This document shows, in pieces, positions 6,853 to 12,543 of a DNA stretch of 12,543 nucleotides. This DNA is from Deltaproteobacteria bacterium. GTDB lineage: Bacteria; Desulfobacterota_B; Binatia; UBA9968. The DNA lies in contig JAUXIP010000019.1 in the NCBI GenBank assembly GCA_030620935.1, positions 1-12,543 of the forward strand, written 5' to 3'. A program made the position numbers and the translations under genes. How positions within the stretch are numbered: the first letter of the stretch is position 1; each line of letters starts with the position of its first letter. Under the pieces are notes generated by a model, which saw nothing but the letters and a program-made list of their open reading frames with translations, did no database searches and was not told the DNA's origin.

Positions 6853-6856
6853 CCTC
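6853..6856 (-). promoter_or_regulatory. Ribosome binding site fixing the TTG start at 6846
   Basis: On the minus strand the sequence is TGAGGTAATCGTTG. The GT4 stop codon TGA overlaps the GAGG, which lies 6 bases before TTG 6846. This supports the TTG start of the UPF0104-like gene and termination-reinitiation coupling. Confidence 0.6.
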
Positions 6857-8078
6857 AATGGGAAACGTTGAGCGGGCTCTTGCCACTACCAGTCCTCTTT
6901 TGTATCCCTCGGTTAAGAAGATTCTGGTAGAGACTAAGTGTAGCCTCGGTGATCTCAGGAATAGTCCGGTGGTAACGCCGCAACAATTCTTTACCTCCTT
7001 TACCGATACGGCCCCTAAGGCTGGCATCGCTAATCAGCTCCACAACAGCATTGGCCAAGGCTTTTTCATCTCGGGGAGGAATCAAAATACAGTTTTCTCC
7101 GTGGGTAAAAAGTTTGGAAGAGTAACCCGCATCAGTAATGATGCAAGGCACCTCCATAAACATTGCTTCTGCAATAGTGCTGCTCCATGTATTCTCAACA
7201 GGGCTCAGGGCGACGAAAATATGCGACACACCGAGAAACTCGTCTACATCCCTGCGGAAGCCAGCTAAATGAACCACGTCCCGCAATCGGCGTCGTGAAA
7301 CTAACTCTTCAACCGGCTCCCTGAGCGCTCCGTCTCCCACGACAAAAAACCTGACTCTTTCTACCCGGCTGCAGATCTCAGGGACTGCCCGCACAAAGGT
7401 TAAAGGGTCTTTGAACTCGTCCAAGCGGGCAACAAAAGTAACTGCCCACTCATCTCTAAGACCAAACTCCTTTCTGACACATGAGAAATTGCGTCGGCGG
7501 TCAAATTTGGACTCATCTACCGGCGATGGGATGATCCTATAGTCCTTGATACCGAATTTCTCTAGCTCCTCATAGATTTCCGTGGCTGGCGCAATAATCT
7601 CATCAGTCAGACCAAAAATGCATCGGTTCAAAGTCCGCGGTAGATACCGAATATCGGATCCCAAAATCGTCAGCACCAACCTCATGCCCTTCAGTTTTGC
7701 CAGCGGAAAGGCGATAAGAACGGTTGGACTCCAAAAGCAGTGGATTAAATCACATCCCCAGCCGATACGAATTGTTCTTAAAAAAAAGGAGAAAAGAAAG
7801 AAGGGCATCCCTATCCAAGCCCAAAGGTCCTTGCGCAAATTGCCCAAGATCCCCGAGCCATAAGCGACCCTCTGCAGATTGCGCGGGAAAAAATAGTTGA
7901 AACGGTGGATCTTAACCCCTTCCCAAACCTCCGTCTGCTTTGCCCCATCAGCTCCAGGGGCTATCACATGAACTTCAACACCTCTCTTTACCAACTCTCG
8001 CTGAAGCCAGAAATGAAAAACTCCGGCGAAATCCCCCTCGCATCTCGGATAGGAAGTGGTCAGGTAACAGACCTTCAT
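6855..8078 (-). CDS. Glycosyltransferase family 4 (GT-B fold)
   Basis: The 407-residue GT-B enzyme opens with MKVCYLTTSYPRCEGDFAGVF, the acceptor-domain nucleotide-loop start typical of GT4. Further marks are ILGSDIRYLPR (138-147), the linker IIPSPVDESKF (182-192), FVARLDEFKDP (215-225) at the start of the donor domain, and FVVGDG (245-250). The donor-binding acidic pair is E295/E304 within SPVENTWSSTIAEAMFMEVP, followed by DAGYSS and the ENCILIPPRDEKALANA tail (residues 328-344). The length is usual for the family. Expected role: cytoplasmic transfer of a nucleotide-activated sugar to a growing lipid-linked glycan. The ATG overlaps the GT2 stop by 4 bases (ATGA), so the two are translationally coupled; no Shine-Dalgarno sequence is needed or seen. 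Donor and acceptor cannot be told from sequence. Confidence 0.92.
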   Translation of the reverse strand: MKVCYLTTSYPRCEGDFAGVFHFWLQRELVKRGVEVHVIAPGADGAKQTEVWEGVKIHRFNYFFPRNLQRVAYGSGILGNLRKDLWAWIGMPFFLFSFFLRTIRIGWGCDLIHCFWSPTVLIAFPLAKLKGMRLVLTILGSDIRYLPRTLNRCIFGLTDEIIAPATEIYEELEKFGIKDYRIIPSPVDESKFDRRRNFSCVRKEFGLRDEWAVTFVARLDEFKDPLTFVRAVPEICSRVERVRFFVVGDGALREPVEELVSRRRLRDVVHLAGFRRDVDEFLGVSHIFVALSPVENTWSSTIAEAMFMEVPCIITDAGYSSKLFTHGENCILIPPRDEKALANAVVELISDASLRGRIGKGGKELLRRYHRTIPEITEATLSLYQNLLNRGIQKRTGSGKSPLNVSH

Positions 8079-9022
8079 TTGAGGTCACGATTATACTCCA
8101 TGTCGAACCACATCGCAAAAAATAGAGACTGGAGCCCGGAGATGACGAGAAAAACGGCAAAAAGAGCGCTCGTCTCAGCGACAGGACCGATGACGATACG
8201 ATAGAAGAAGAGATAAAGACCGAAGAGGAACCCTACAGGGAAAGTAAGCAGGCCCAGGAGGTAAAAAAAGATGAGAGGGTGAAAATCCAAAATAACGTAT
8301 TTGAAAAAGAGACGCTCGAAAAACCCCTTGATTAACAGCAAGCTGATGCGAGGGATAACCTGCCAATAGCGGATGCCTGACTTTTCGCCGACTCCATAGA
8401 GTGGCCTCACCGACACATCGCGCACGCGAAGGTTCTGCATATTCAGCTTAATCAGCAGATCATTGGGCATCCCATAGCGGGGATAAATCTTTTCCAACGG
8501 CAGGGAATCTAGAGCCTCTTTGGAGATTGCTGTGTAGCCACATTGGGAATCCGCCACGTGCCAGTAGCCGGAGGCGACCTTGGTAAGCAGAGAAAGGGCT
8601 GCATTGCCCAAATAGCGCAGGCGAGGAATAGCTCCCCAGGACTCCCCGCGAAAAAGGCGGTTTCCTTTGCTGTAATCTATCTCGCCGCGAACGACAGGTG
8701 TCACAATCTGTAACAGATCATCGGGATGCATCTGCCCGTCGCCAGCCATAACGGCCACCACATCCAACCCTTCCTCTCTTGCGCGCTGATAACCCGTAGC
8801 AATGGCTTTCCCGACACCCTGATTTTGTTGCTGACGGACTAAGAATACCTTTGGGTCATTCTCCTGGCAGGACTGAACTTCCCGTGCGGTGTGGTCAGCA
8901 CTGTTGTCGTCAACTACGAAAATCCGGTCTACGAACGACGGCGTTGTTTCCAGCACTCGCCGGATCAACCCCTCCTCGTTAAATGCGGGTCCCACGACCC
9001 CTATCTTTTTTCCCTCTAGCAT
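8075..9022 (-). CDS. Glycosyltransferase family 2, DPM1-like with C-terminal membrane helices
   Basis: The 315-residue GT-A enzyme has GPAFNEEGLIRRVL (11-24), VVDDNSADHT (36-45), QGVGKAIATGY (68-78), and the metal/donor motif MAGDGQMHPDDL (92-103). SQCGYTAIS (159-167) and a conserved KSGIRYW (214-220) follow, then two C-terminal TM helices (about 246-275 and 285-306). This arrangement is that of polyprenyl-phosphate mannose/glucose synthases (dolichyl-phosphate mannose synthase-like), which charge undecaprenyl phosphate with a sugar for use by GT39/GT-C enzymes across the membrane, such as the one at 10363-12165. ATG 9022 has a GGAG 5 bases upstream and lies 12 bases after the stop of a GT39 remnant, the vestige of an earlier coupled pair. 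The sugar is unknown. Confidence 0.9.
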   Translation of the reverse strand: MLEGKKIGVVGPAFNEEGLIRRVLETTPSFVDRIFVVDDNSADHTAREVQSCQENDPKVFLVRQQQNQGVGKAIATGYQRAREEGLDVVAVMAGDGQMHPDDLLQIVTPVVRGEIDYSKGNRLFRGESWGAIPRLRYLGNAALSLLTKVASGYWHVADSQCGYTAISKEALDSLPLEKIYPRYGMPNDLLIKLNMQNLRVRDVSVRPLYGVGEKSGIRYWQVIPRISLLLIKGFFERLFFKYVILDFHPLIFFYLLGLLTFPVGFLFGLYLFFYRIVIGPVAETSALFAVFLVISGLQSLFFAMWFDMEYNRDLK

Positions 9023-9034
9023 AAGCGCTCCATC

Positions 9035-9214
9035 TCAGGACGAAAGACCAAGCTCCGGCTTTCCCTGGAGTTCATAGACAGCGTACCCGTTTTTCCCAAA
9101 GAGAAATTTCAAATACTGATTTCCGAACCGACCCCACTTCTCGCGCCGAGCAGGGTTCAAATTATTTTCCATTATGCGCAGTTTAAGTTTTTGTGCCCCT
9201 AATATCAAACCCGG
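9035..9214 (-). pseudogene. C-terminal remnant of a second GT39-like glycosyltransferase
   Basis: On the minus strand an open frame from about 9214 to a TGA at 9037-9035 encodes LKLRIMENNLNPARREKW, then GRFGNQYLKFLFGKNGYAVY. This closely matches the C-terminus of the intact GT39-like protein (LLLRFLQNNLSPAQRERW, then VRFGNRYLKFLFGENGYAVY). At the DNA level 9072-9181 and 10373-10482 align without gaps at roughly four-fifths identity by eye. The remnant has an extra tail (GKPELGLSS). Upstream of the homology the frame meets a TAG (9217-9215), and no more of the gene can be found. It is the 3' scar of a tandem paralogue that once fed directly into the GT2 gene. Divergence from the intact copy argues for an old paralogue rather than a fresh target-site duplication. 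Confidence 0.85.
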
Positions 9215-9291
9215 CTACAGAGAGGACACCCCGAAAATGGGATTGATCCTCCCTGGCCTCGAAAGGCCCTCATGAAAAGCAGCCGTCCCGG

Positions 9292-9507
9292 ATGTCACCG
9301 CCGGCTTGCGTGAAGCCGGTGACCACTGCAGCCAGCTCCCCGCTGCCCGAGACTGTGGAAGATGGAGTGATCGCCATTCTATGCCCGCCGGACGATGTGG
9401 GCGCCTGGCGACGGTCTGCCCGTAAATTACCCGATAATCCTGAACTCCGCATGGAATACGGCAAGGCGGCAACGATCATGCCTACGAGGATGCCCACCCA
9501 CGGTTGA
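9292..9507 (+). pseudogene. Decayed C-terminal fragment of a GT4 glycosyltransferase
   Basis: The plus-strand frame reads PACVKPVTTAASSPLPETVE, then DGVIAILCPPDDVGAW, then LPDNPELRMEYGKAA. This follows the GT4 donor-domain ending, where a typical protein has ACGKPVVTT-GG-PE-V-DG-GLLVPPDD, then L-D-PELR--MG-AA. The upstream EAM-type helix and the whole N-terminal domain are missing. Glycines of the usual GG are replaced by Ser, and the frame ends at a TGA overlapping the higBA -35 box. An ATG at 9292 exists but there is no reason to think it is translated. It is unrelated in frame and strand to the GT4 gene at 6855-8078. It suggests that the plus-strand block was brought from another glycan locus. 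Assignment rests on motif spacing only. Confidence 0.6.
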
Positions 9508-9529
9508 CATATTACGTGCGGCGTAATAG
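9504..9529 (+). promoter_or_regulatory. higBA promoter with palindromic operator
   Basis: A perfect -35 box TTGACA (9504-9509) is followed by a perfect inverted repeat TATTACG-n5-CGTAATA (9510-9528). The best -10-like match, TAATAG (9524-9529), lies on the right arm with a short 14-base spacer; TAGCCT (9527-9532) gives 17. HigA-type antitoxins repress their own promoters by binding such palindromes, and occupancy here would block RNA polymerase directly. Transcription would begin near 9536, leaving almost no leader before the GTG start at 9539. Confidence 0.65.
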
Positions 9530-9538
9530 CCTCATTGA

Positions 9539-9817
9539 GTGATCAAGTCCTTCAGGAGCAAGGACACCGAGGAACTCTTCAATGACATTGCGGTCCCAAG
9601 GCTCCGTGCCATCGAACGTTCGGCGCGGCGCAAGCTGCTCTACCTCCATCGCGCCCGAGTGCTCAACGATCTGAGGGTTCCGCCAGGCAATCACCTGAAG
9701 GCGTTGAAGGGCGATCGTAAGGGGCAGCACAGCATCCGCATCAACGACCAGTGGCGTATTTGTTTCCGTTGGGTAGAAGGTAACGTCTACAACGTGGAGA
9801 TTGTTGATTATCATTAA
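9539..9817 (+). CDS. higB: HigB toxin, RelE-superfamily mRNA interferase
   Basis: The 92-residue protein (MIKSFRSKDTEELFNDIAVP...) carries the HigB-family core: LNDLRVPPGNHLKALKGDR (42-60), then GQHSIRINDQWRICFRW (62-78), and VYNVEIVDYH at the C-terminus. Family members bind the ribosome and cleave mRNA during translation; the conserved basic and aromatic residues near the end (R67, R73, Y84, H92) are present. The start is GTG 9539, the first possible codon after an in-frame TGA (9536-9538). There is hardly any leader, so translation may be leaderless or depend on TTGAG just upstream. Toxin-before-antitoxin order is characteristic of higBA. GC looks higher than in the flanking glycan genes, and the strand is opposite, consistent with acquisition. 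It appears intact. Confidence 0.93.
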   Translation: MIKSFRSKDTEELFNDIAVPRLRAIERSARRKLLYLHRARVLNDLRVPPGNHLKALKGDRKGQHSIRINDQWRICFRWVEGNVYNVEIVDYH

Positions 9818-9825
9818 GGAAAGGT

Positions 9826-10131
9826 ATGACCATGGCGCGAAAGCTTTTGGAACTGATCCCGCCCGGGGAGATTCTCTACGAGGAGTTCATGAAACCTATG
9901 GGCATCAGCATCAACGCGCTGGCGCGTGACATCGACGTGCCGCCGAACCGGGTGAGCGAGATCGTCAACGGCAAGCGGGCGATCACAGCGGACACAGCGC
10001 TCCGGCTGGGGAAGTACTTCGGTGTCTCCCCGGAAACCTGGCTTGACCTGCAGTCGGACTACGATCTCAGGCTTATCCGGCGGACTGCGTGGAAGCGCGT
10101 CGAGCCAAGAGTACGGAAGCTTGTCGCCTGA
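9826..10131 (+). CDS. higA: HigA antitoxin, XRE-family helix-turn-helix
   Basis: The 101-residue protein has the signature HigA start, IPPGEILYEEFMKPMGISIN (11-30), followed by an XRE helix-turn-helix (ALARDIDVPPNRVSEIVNGK, residues 31-50, with the recognition helix in the second half). The closing segment ITADTALRLGKYFGVSPETW is followed by LDLQSDYDL. It neutralises HigB by direct binding and represses the operon through the palindrome at 9510-9528. It begins 8 bases after the higB stop. AAGGA (9816-9820) is spaced 5 bases from ATG 9826, and AAAGG (9820-9824) is spaced 7 from ATG 9832, so either start is possible (101 or 99 residues). No truncation. Confidence 0.94.
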   Translation: MTMARKLLELIPPGEILYEEFMKPMGISINALARDIDVPPNRVSEIVNGKRAITADTALRLGKYFGVSPETWLDLQSDYDLRLIRRTAWKRVEPRVRKLVA

Positions 10132-10362
10132 GGTCGAAGTCTCCAAGAGAGACTCCGTCGACGCCTATGCTCGGTAACTAAGCCTTGATGGCCCGCAAAG
10201 TTTCCGGCTGGTCGGACCATGCCGGGCGATCGAAGGCTTTTTTCGAGCAAATCCTCACACACGAAAGAAGCGGAGAAATCTTCCACGCATGGACCTATAG
10301 GACCAAATCATGACCTCAATAAAACCAAAAATCTTGAGAACGATCCCTCAAACGTTCCCATC
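10132..10362. other. Intergenic stretch between convergent higA and GT39 gene
   Basis: I find no supportable gene in these 231 bases. A 6-bp hairpin (AGTCTC at 10138-10143 with GAGACT at 10149-10154) follows higA by 6 bases but has no T-run, so it is a poor terminator. A T6 run at 10238-10243 has no stable GC stem before it. A 41-codon frame (ATG 10188 to TGA 10313) shows no recognisable motif. The right junction of the inserted plus-strand block must lie in or near this stretch. Confidence 0.6.
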
Positions 10363-12165
10363 TCAAAGCAGCTTGTAGACAGCATATCCGTTCTCCCCAA
10401 AAAGAAATTTCAAATAGCGATTTCCGAATCGAACCCATCTCTCGCGCTGAGCAGGGCTCAAGTTATTTTGCAGAAAGCGCAAGAGCAGATCCTGCCGGAT
10501 CAATAGGTGGGTAATCTCAAGGTTTCCCAGCCCTTTCCGAATCGCCTCTTCGTCCCCGGCAGAATTCAATATACGCAAAAAAGTGTGGCCTGTTTCGGCA
10601 GTATCATAAAAATAGTCCCTATCACAGTAGTAGCCTCTGTTCCCGGTAAAAAGGAGATAAACTTTAGCTTCCGAGGGAAGGCTTCGGTTGATGTATTGGA
10701 GCGCCGGATAGTCGGGGAGCCTGCGGGTAAGGTAAGTTTCCCTACTTTCTCTGCCCCAAAGGTACGCCATGGGTGAAACAACTTGGAAGTAGTTCCAAAA
10801 GTACGCTGCATTCAGGCTTAAGAGTAAAACGACTGCGCCAATAAGCAAAGAGGGACGAGCTATTCTCAGGTAGACGTTATGGATTCCGTAAACCAGAAGG
10901 ATCACCAAGGGAGGAACGATGGGAAGGATATAGCGGATACGCAGGCCTACGAGAAAAAAGGCATAAAGAAAGTACAACAGGACGAAGCTGAATAGGAGCT
11001 TTTTCTCTTCGCCCCATTTGCCCTTGAAAGCCCAGGGTAAAAAAAGGATCAGAATAGGGTTGAGGACCCCATCGAAATATTGGGGATTGTCATCCTGGCC
11101 GAAGAAGAAAATCCGTAACGGCAGGGCAGCAATCTGCCACCCGCTTTCTCCGTAAAGAAGCTCACGCTGAGTGAAAATCCCTATTGCCGATCCACCGAGC
11201 GCTACTCCCCCGTTGCCGCCGCCAAAAAACCCTGCGAAAAAGGGGAAAAGGGGGTTCCCTGTCCAGGCGAGGTTTTTCAGTAACCACGGGCCAAAGGGAA
11301 TAAACGCCAAGATGAGAAATGGAAAAGCGTAATAAACGATGTCCCTGATTTTTCCTTCTTTCCCGAAAACGTAAGCCAAGAGAAAAAAAACTAACAAAAA
11401 AACCAGCAGACCATTCGCCTTCGTAGCAAGGGCAAACCCCGCTGACAATCCTGCAAGAATCAGCCAGCGAGAATGAGGATTGCGGATTGCGGATCGCGGA
11501 TTGTGAATTCCCCCACCCTCTGCCCATTGCAGGATGCAAAGAAGAGATGCAGTGGAATAGAAAACCAGTCCAAGATCAACATAGGCCAGATTGCTGAGGC
11601 GAAGAATAATAGGGGTTGAAACAAAAAAGAAAAAGCCGAGAAGACCATAGATCGGGCTGAGGCGTCTAGCAAGATATGAGAACAACAAGAGTCCGGTCAG
11701 AAAACCGAAAACACCATGGACAAGTTTAGGAACAAAATCCAATCCCCATTGGACAAACGGCGTGTAAAGCATGTCCAGAAGCATGGGATAGTAAGAGTGC
11801 AGCGCAAAGGGAATCTCTATGATCCTGCCCGCCTGGAGATAGAGTTTGGGCATGGCAAGATGATGGATCAGCTCGTCCCGCGCCACCGGAGGAATGAGGC
11901 CGAGAGCAATCTCCACCAGGAGGACTCCTAAGATCAAAAGCCATAAAAGGGACCCCAGCCGGCTTCGATCCGGCATCCATACGAAGAAGGCATAAAGGAA
12001 AAAGAGAGCAGCCAAAATAGGTCCAGCAGCCGTTAAGGTGCGCAAGACCGGATTTCCCAAATAGCCGGCTAGTCCGAACAGAAAGTAGACGGTGGCAATC
12101 GCCCCCAAGAAACAGCCGATGAGGCAAGTTCGCCAAAGAAGAAATGAAAAACGTTCCTGCGACAT
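10363..12165 (-). CDS. GT39-like polytopic glycosyltransferase (GT-C, ArnT/PMT type)
   Basis: The 600-residue protein has about a dozen hydrophobic helices and a soluble C-terminal domain (about 475-600). The first large extracytoplasmic loop carries PVARDELIHHLAMPKLY (93-109), whose Asp97-Glu98 matches the catalytic/metal acidic site of GT-C enzymes. YYPMLLDMLY (125-134), AYVDLGL (194-200) and FALATKANGLL (244-254) are further conserved-looking loop motifs. Such enzymes take a sugar from polyprenyl phosphate and transfer it to a lipid, glycan or protein acceptor outside the membrane. The GT2 enzyme downstream is a plausible source of donor. A tandem heptamer repeat adds about 15 residues (219-233) in a loop. 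ATG 12165 is 2 bases after the hydrolase stop, so the genes are cotranscribed. A broken paralogue lies at 9035-9214. Acceptor unknown; a pilin or surface polysaccharide are guesses. Confidence 0.83.
   Translation of the reverse strand: MSQERFSFLLWRTCLIGCFLGAIATVYFLFGLAGYLGNPVLRTLTAAGPILAALFFLYAFFVWMPDRSRLGSLLWLLILGVLLVEIALGLIPPVARDELIHHLAMPKLYLQAGRIIEIPFALHSYYPMLLDMLYTPFVQWGLDFVPKLVHGVFGFLTGLLLFSYLARRLSPIYGLLGFFFFVSTPIILRLSNLAYVDLGLVFYSTASLLCILQWAEGGGIHNPRSAIRNPHSRWLILAGLSAGFALATKANGLLVFLLVFFLLAYVFGKEGKIRDIVYYAFPFLILAFIPFGPWLLKNLAWTGNPLFPFFAGFFGGGNGGVALGGSAIGIFTQRELLYGESGWQIAALPLRIFFFGQDDNPQYFDGVLNPILILFLPWAFKGKWGEEKKLLFSFVLLYFLYAFFLVGLRIRYILPIVPPLVILLVYGIHNVYLRIARPSLLIGAVVLLLSLNAAYFWNYFQVVSPMAYLWGRESRETYLTRRLPDYPALQYINRSLPSEAKVYLLFTGNRGYYCDRDYFYDTAETGHTFLRILNSAGDEEAIRKGLGNLEITHLLIRQDLLLRFLQNNLSPAQRERWVRFGNRYLKFLFGENGYAVYKLL
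11477..11511. repeat. Heptamer tandem repeat (GGATTGC) inside the GT39 gene
   Basis: On the plus strand GGATTGC, GGATTGC, GGATCGC and GGATTGT are followed by a degenerate GAATTCC: four to five 7-base units. In the gene's reading direction they encode HNPRSAIRNPHS (residues 221-232), the I-R-N-P-x-S type string that this heptamer produces when translated. Since 7 is not a multiple of 3, one-unit gain or loss would shift the frame. The insert lies between predicted membrane helices, where extra residues are tolerated. Confidence 0.8.
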
Positions 12166-12167
12166 TA

Positions 12168-12543
12168 CTAGCGCCTATCTCTTCGCTTTAACCATCGCCC
12201 GACGACAGGAAAAATCTCTTCCTTGGCTTTCTTGCCCAGGATTAAGTCTAAATGGCCGTAAGCTGCTGATTCTTTAGGCTTGGCGCCAAATATTTTGAGC
12301 GTCCGATCCTTCGAGCCGACTCCGCGATGCACGATCCGCATAGCCTCTGGAGGCGCCAGTGCGTCTTTGTCCCCTCCGATCAGAAGTATGGGAATTCGAA
12401 TTTTGGAAAGATTTTTTCGATAGTTGAAATCGCCGTCTGCAGAAACAAACTCCCCCTGCTTGATCATCAGCAAAAGATGATCCAAAACTCCAGGGTTGGT
12501 TTCTGCCAGAGCAACTTCCAGCAACCTTGCTTTTATTCCATCC
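12168..12543 (-). CDS. Alpha/beta-hydrolase family protein, 5' end outside window
   Basis: The last 124 codons are visible and the frame is open to the window edge, so the true start and the nucleophile elbow (G-x-S-x-G) are not seen. IRIPILLIGGDKDALAPPEA is the strand plus acid-residue loop of alpha/beta hydrolases (Asp in GDKD). YGHLDLILGKKAKEEIFPVV holds the catalytic His in the G-H-x-D arrangement also found in PHA-synthase-like and acyltransferase-like hydrolases. This gives two of the three triad residues in the right order and spacing. The gene ends in a basic tail (RWLKRRDRR) 2 bases before the GT39 gene, indicating one transcript. Substrate unknown; an acyl or ester modification of the glycan would fit but is only a guess. 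Confidence 0.8.
   Translation of the reverse strand, partial: DGIKARLLEVALAETNPGVLDHLLLMIKQGEFVSADGDFNYRKNLSKIRIPILLIGGDKDALAPPEAMRIVHRGVGSKDRTLKIFGAKPKESAAYGHLDLILGKKAKEEIFPVVGRWLKRRDRR

Noticed and set aside
9294..9323. Strong imperfect hairpin (GTCACC...GGTGAC) possibly marking a mobile-element end
   Set aside because: It lies within the GT4 remnant, has no partner copy in the window and no T-run, so neither a transposon end nor a terminator can be supported.
9215..9472. Minus-strand frame continuous with the stop preceding the GT39 remnant
   Set aside because: Its translation shows no GT39 features; the opposite strand carries the GT4-like fragment instead.
10188..10313. 41-codon plus-strand frame after higA (MARKVSGWSDHAG...)
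   Set aside because: No motif, no ribosome binding site and no homology I recognise; probably chance or debris of the insertion.
1..12543. CRISPR arrays, tRNA or rRNA genes, riboswitches
   Set aside because: Scanned by eye for regularly spaced repeats, cloverleaf arms and conserved rRNA words; none seen.

Overview
The window reads as a chromosomal segment of a Gram-negative bacterium with type IV pili. GC is moderate, minor pilins are present, and there is a sigma-54-type promoter. Family content and long intergenic repeats of a kind I recall from Nitrospirota, NC10 and Desulfobacterota-like genomes suggest one of those groups or a relative. I could not check the taxonomy, so this is a loose inference. 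Almost every gene lies on the minus strand; the exception is a small plus-strand island at 9.2-10.2 kb.

Reading in the direction of transcription (right to left), an alpha/beta hydrolase cut by the window edge (12543-12168) is followed 2 bases later by a 600-residue polytopic GT39-like glycosyltransferase (12165-10363). A GT2 polyprenyl-phosphate-type glycosyltransferase (9022-8075), a GT4 glycosyltransferase (8078-6855), an AglD/UPF0104-type membrane protein (6846-5863), a Gfo/Idh/MocA dehydrogenase (5812-4802) and a hexapeptide-repeat N-acetyltransferase (4801-4232) continue the series. Then comes a small membrane protein with a TPR-like middle (4242-3592). The tight junctions (ATGA overlap, TAGATG, ribosome binding sites over upstream stop codons) point to one surface-glycan operon. 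The dehydrogenase and acetyltransferase pair matches two steps of the diacetamido-uronic-acid pathway.

A hairpin at about 3.6 kb separates this block from the pilus block: prepilin peptidase PilD (3551-2517), then a sigma-54-type -24/-12 promoter (2372-2356) driving fimT, pilV, pilW and pilX (2304 down to the window start), the usual minor-pilin order. Between pilV and pilW sits a 232-bp repeat with about 20-bp imperfect terminal inverted repeats. It supplies the only close start codon of pilW, and PilW also lacks the conserved Glu5.

The region 9035-10362 is a scar in the glycan operon. It holds the last ~60 codons of a second GT39-like gene (minus strand, remnant), a decayed C-terminal piece of a GT4 glycosyltransferase (plus strand), and an intact higB-higA toxin-antitoxin pair with a palindromic operator inside its promoter (plus strand). 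The simplest reading is that foreign DNA carrying the GT4 piece and higBA replaced most of the second GT39-like gene.

I see no tRNA, rRNA, CRISPR array, transposase or integrase. No wholly new system stands out. The most unusual features are the repeat-rewritten pilW start, the operon scar, and an in-frame heptamer tandem repeat in the GT39 gene.
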